A stretch of DNA of 7,336 nucleotides, from positions 1-7,336 of the forward strand of contig JAICEH010000103.1 of the NCBI GenBank assembly GCA_025924275.1. The letters run 5' to 3'. This document shows, piece after piece, positions 5,615 through 7,336 of the stretch (positions within the stretch are counted from its first letter, which is position 1; every line of letters begins with the position of its first letter). The notes beneath the pieces were generated by a model, which was given only the letters and a program-made list of their open reading frames with translations, was not told where the DNA came from and did no database searches. This DNA comes from Gemmatimonadales bacterium (GTDB lineage: Bacteria; Gemmatimonadota; Gemmatimonadetes; Gemmatimonadales; GWC2-71-9). Position numbers and translations under genes: made by a program.

Positions 5615-6295
5615 GTGGCCGTCCCCGGATCCCCCGCGTCCCTGCCCGACCGCGAACGCAACGCCGCCCGCACCCGCGAGGCCGTGCTCGACGCGGCCGA
5701 GGCGCTCTTCGCCGAGCGGGGCTACGAAGCCACGAGCCTGGGCGACATCGGCGCGGCCGCCGGGGTATCCCGCGGCACGCCGGGGTACTTCTTCGGCACC
5801 AAGCTGGAGCTCCACCGCGCGGTGCTCGAGCGGTGCCTCGAGCAGGTCCGCGCCGCCGTCCGGAGCGGGCGCGAGCGGGTCCGTGCCCGGGCGCACGAAC
5901 CGGCCGACATCGTGGCCGGGGTGGTCGGCGAGTACTTCGAGTACATCACCGCCAACCCGAACTTCGTCCGCCTGATGGAGTGGGAAGCGCTCGCGGGTGG
6001 GCGCCACCTGCGCGAGGTGCCGCCCCACGTCGCGGCGGCGCAGGAAGCGGTGAGCGCGCTCGCCGAGGAGCTCGACCTGGCCTCGGGCGACCCGGCGGAG
6101 GCGCCGCAGCTCCTGCTCAGCATCATCGGCATGTCCTGGTTCCCCCTGGTCCATTCCTCCACGGTGCTCGCGGCCCTCGGCCTCGACCCGCTGGATCCCG
6201 GTTTCCTGGAGCAGCGCCGGCGCCACGTCGTGGCGCTCGTGCTGCGCGGGCTCGGCCTCCCCGAGCCCTCCCTCTCCGAGGCTCGCCCCGCATGA
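5615..6295 (+). CDS. TetR-family transcriptional regulator, probable repressor of the acyl-CoA dehydrogenase operon
   Basis: This 226-residue protein has a TetR N-terminal DNA-binding domain. Helix 1 is at about 18-35 (ARTREAVLDAAEALFAER), and the helix-turn-helix at 39-66 includes SLGDIGAAAGVS and the recognition-helix end GYFFGTKLEL. The rest (about 67-215) is helical, with FVRLMEWEALAGG (117-129) and a hydrophobic stretch LLLSIIGMSWFPLV (166-179) suited to a ligand pocket and dimer interface. The family normally represses neighbouring genes until a small ligand binds. With an acyl-CoA dehydrogenase overlapping its stop (ATGA, 6292-6295), an acyl-CoA or related effector is a reasonable inference. 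GTG 5615 is supported by AGGAG five bases upstream and by the operator-like palindrome. I cannot place it in a named subfamily. Confidence 0.92.
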   Translation: MAVPGSPASLPDRERNAARTREAVLDAAEALFAERGYEATSLGDIGAAAGVSRGTPGYFFGTKLELHRAVLERCLEQVRAAVRSGRERVRARAHEPADIVAGVVGEYFEYITANPNFVRLMEWEALAGGRHLREVPPHVAAAQEAVSALAEELDLASGDPAEAPQLLLSIIGMSWFPLVHSSTVLAALGLDPLDPGFLEQRRRHVVALVLRGLGLPEPSLSEARPA

Positions 6296-7336
6296 CCGAC
6301 GTTCTGACCGCCCCGGCCGTCCCCCCCGAGACCCCGCTCGCCACCGAGCAGGAAGCCCGGGAGGTCGCGGAGGCCGCGCGCGAAACGCAGTGGACGCTCC
6401 CGAGCGTGGTTCGCCAGCTCTTCGAGGGGCGGCTCCGGCTCGACCTGATCCATCCCTTCCCCGAGATGTCCGCGGCCGACCGGGCGAAGGCCCGCCCCTT
6501 CCTCGAGAAGCTCGAGCGCTTCCTGCGCGAGGAGGTGGACAGTGACGCGATCGACCGCGACGGGAAGATCCCCGAGCGCGTGGTGCAGGGCCTCCGGGAC
6601 CTCGGGGCCTTCGGGATCAAGATCCCCGAGGAGTACGGCGGGCTCGGCCTGAGCCAGACGGCCTACACCCACGCCATCGGGCTGGTCACCAGCCAGGACG
6701 GCAGCCTGACCGCCCTCCTCTCCGCGGCCCAGTCCATCGGCGTGCCCCAGCCGCTCAAGCTGTTCGGCCGCTCGGACCAGAAGCAGAAGTACCTGCCGCG
6801 GCTCGCGAAGGGCGCCATCAGCGCCTTCGCGCTCACCGAGACCGGCGTCGGGTCCGACCCGGCGGGACTGGCCACCACCGCGGAGCTGTCGGCCGACGGC
6901 ACCCACTACGTGCTCAACGGCGAGAAGCTCTGGACCACCAACGGCACGGTGGCCGAACTGATGGTGGTGATGGCCCGGACCGGCCCCAAGCGGATCACCG
7001 CCTTCATCGTCGAGACCGCGTGGGCGGGGGTCGAGGTGGTGCACCGGCTCGAGTTCATGGGGCTCAAGGCCATCGAGAACGGCGTCATCCGCTTCACCAA
7101 CGTCAAGGTGCCGGTGGAGAACGTGCTCTGGGGCGAGGGCAAGGGCCTCAAGCTCGCGCTCATCACCCTGAACACGGGCCGGCTCACCCTCCCGGCCAGC
7201 TGCGTGGCCGGCGGCAAGCGGGCGCTGGAGATCGCCCGCCGCTGGGCGTCGGAGCGGGTCCAGTGGGGCCAGCCGGTGGGCAAGCACGACGCGGTGGCGC
7301 AGAAGATCGGCCGGATGGCGGCCGACACCTTCGCCA
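6292..7336 (+). CDS. Acyl-CoA dehydrogenase, VLCAD/ACAD9-like, N-terminal part (runs off right edge)
   Basis: An open frame from ATG 6292 reaches the window edge (348 complete codons). It encodes an FAD-dependent acyl-CoA dehydrogenase, which forms the trans-2,3 double bond in the first step of beta-oxidation. Visible marks: the N-terminal helical domain with LGAFGIKIPEEYGGLGLS (104-121), the flavin-contact block AFALTETGVGSDP (178-190), the beta-domain LNGEKLWTTNG (208-218), KITAF-like strand KRITAFIVE (233-241), EFMGLKA (254-260), and the start of the C-terminal helices with ERVQWGQPVG (321-330). An N-terminal extension with RQLFEGRLRLDLIHPFP (41-57) resembles the very-long-chain type (mitochondrial VLCAD/ACAD9: 'MFKGQL..D.VFPYP') and not the roughly 380-residue short/medium-chain enzymes. 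The VLCAD-type catalytic Glu and the extra C-terminal domain would lie beyond the edge. Overlap with tetR by ATGA implies coupled translation. Confidence 0.93.
   Translation, partial: MTDVLTAPAVPPETPLATEQEAREVAEAARETQWTLPSVVRQLFEGRLRLDLIHPFPEMSAADRAKARPFLEKLERFLREEVDSDAIDRDGKIPERVVQGLRDLGAFGIKIPEEYGGLGLSQTAYTHAIGLVTSQDGSLTALLSAAQSIGVPQPLKLFGRSDQKQKYLPRLAKGAISAFALTETGVGSDPAGLATTAELSADGTHYVLNGEKLWTTNGTVAELMVVMARTGPKRITAFIVETAWAGVEVVHRLEFMGLKAIENGVIRFTNVKVPVENVLWGEGKGLKLALITLNTGRLTLPASCVAGGKRALEIARRWASERVQWGQPVGKHDAVAQKIGRMAADTFA

Noticed and set aside
5722..7287. 521-residue minus-strand open frame opposite tetR and the acyl-CoA dehydrogenase
   Set aside because: No recognisable domain, low-complexity composition, and it mirrors codon structure of two convincing plus-strand genes.

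Overview
The window is a very GC-rich, tightly packed bacterial chromosome segment. Five of the nine genes start with GTG, and most junctions overlap or sit within 10 bases of each other. Base composition and gene content would fit a Gemmatimonadota-like or similar environmental high-GC bacterium, but nothing here fixes the taxon, so treat that as a guess. I see no phage, plasmid, CRISPR, tRNA or rRNA signature. The only transposable-looking item is one short imperfect inverted repeat with an AT-rich core.

Left block, minus strand, read from right to left: a bacterial ferritin (1756-2253); an NAD(P)-dependent beta-hydroxyacid dehydrogenase of the 3-hydroxyisobutyrate dehydrogenase/GLYR family (845-1759), overlapping it by 4 bases; after a 75-base gap, a 154-residue protein built from two copies of an unrecognised beta-rich module (305-769); then, 8 bases on, the N-terminus of a PilT-like type IV pilus retraction ATPase that runs off the left edge (1-296).

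Right block, plus strand: a 78-base divergent intergenic region with a perfect 10-bp inverted repeat, then a WtpB/ModB-type permease (2332-3147), its ABC ATPase (3144-4205) and a DNA polymerase IV gene (4210-5406), all coupled or nearly so. No periplasmic oxyanion-binding protein is encoded within the window. The intergenic region 5407-5614 carries the MITE-like inverted repeat, a CRP-like site, a weak promoter and a strong 28-bp palindrome just before a TetR-family regulator (5615-6295). That regulator overlaps by 4 bases an acyl-CoA dehydrogenase of the VLCAD/ACAD9-like kind (6292 to the right edge).

How they work together: the tetR-acyl-CoA dehydrogenase pair looks like an autoregulated fatty-acid oxidation operon. 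The permease and ATPase form two parts of a tungstate/molybdate importer. The ferritin stores iron. The most useful observations are the TetR operator architecture, the internal duplication in the PilT-linked protein, the polymerase IV gene appended to an oxyanion transporter, an abnormal strand before the switch histidine of the transporter ATPase, and the palindromic repeat after dinB. I do not see a convincing wholly new system; these are the leads I can support.
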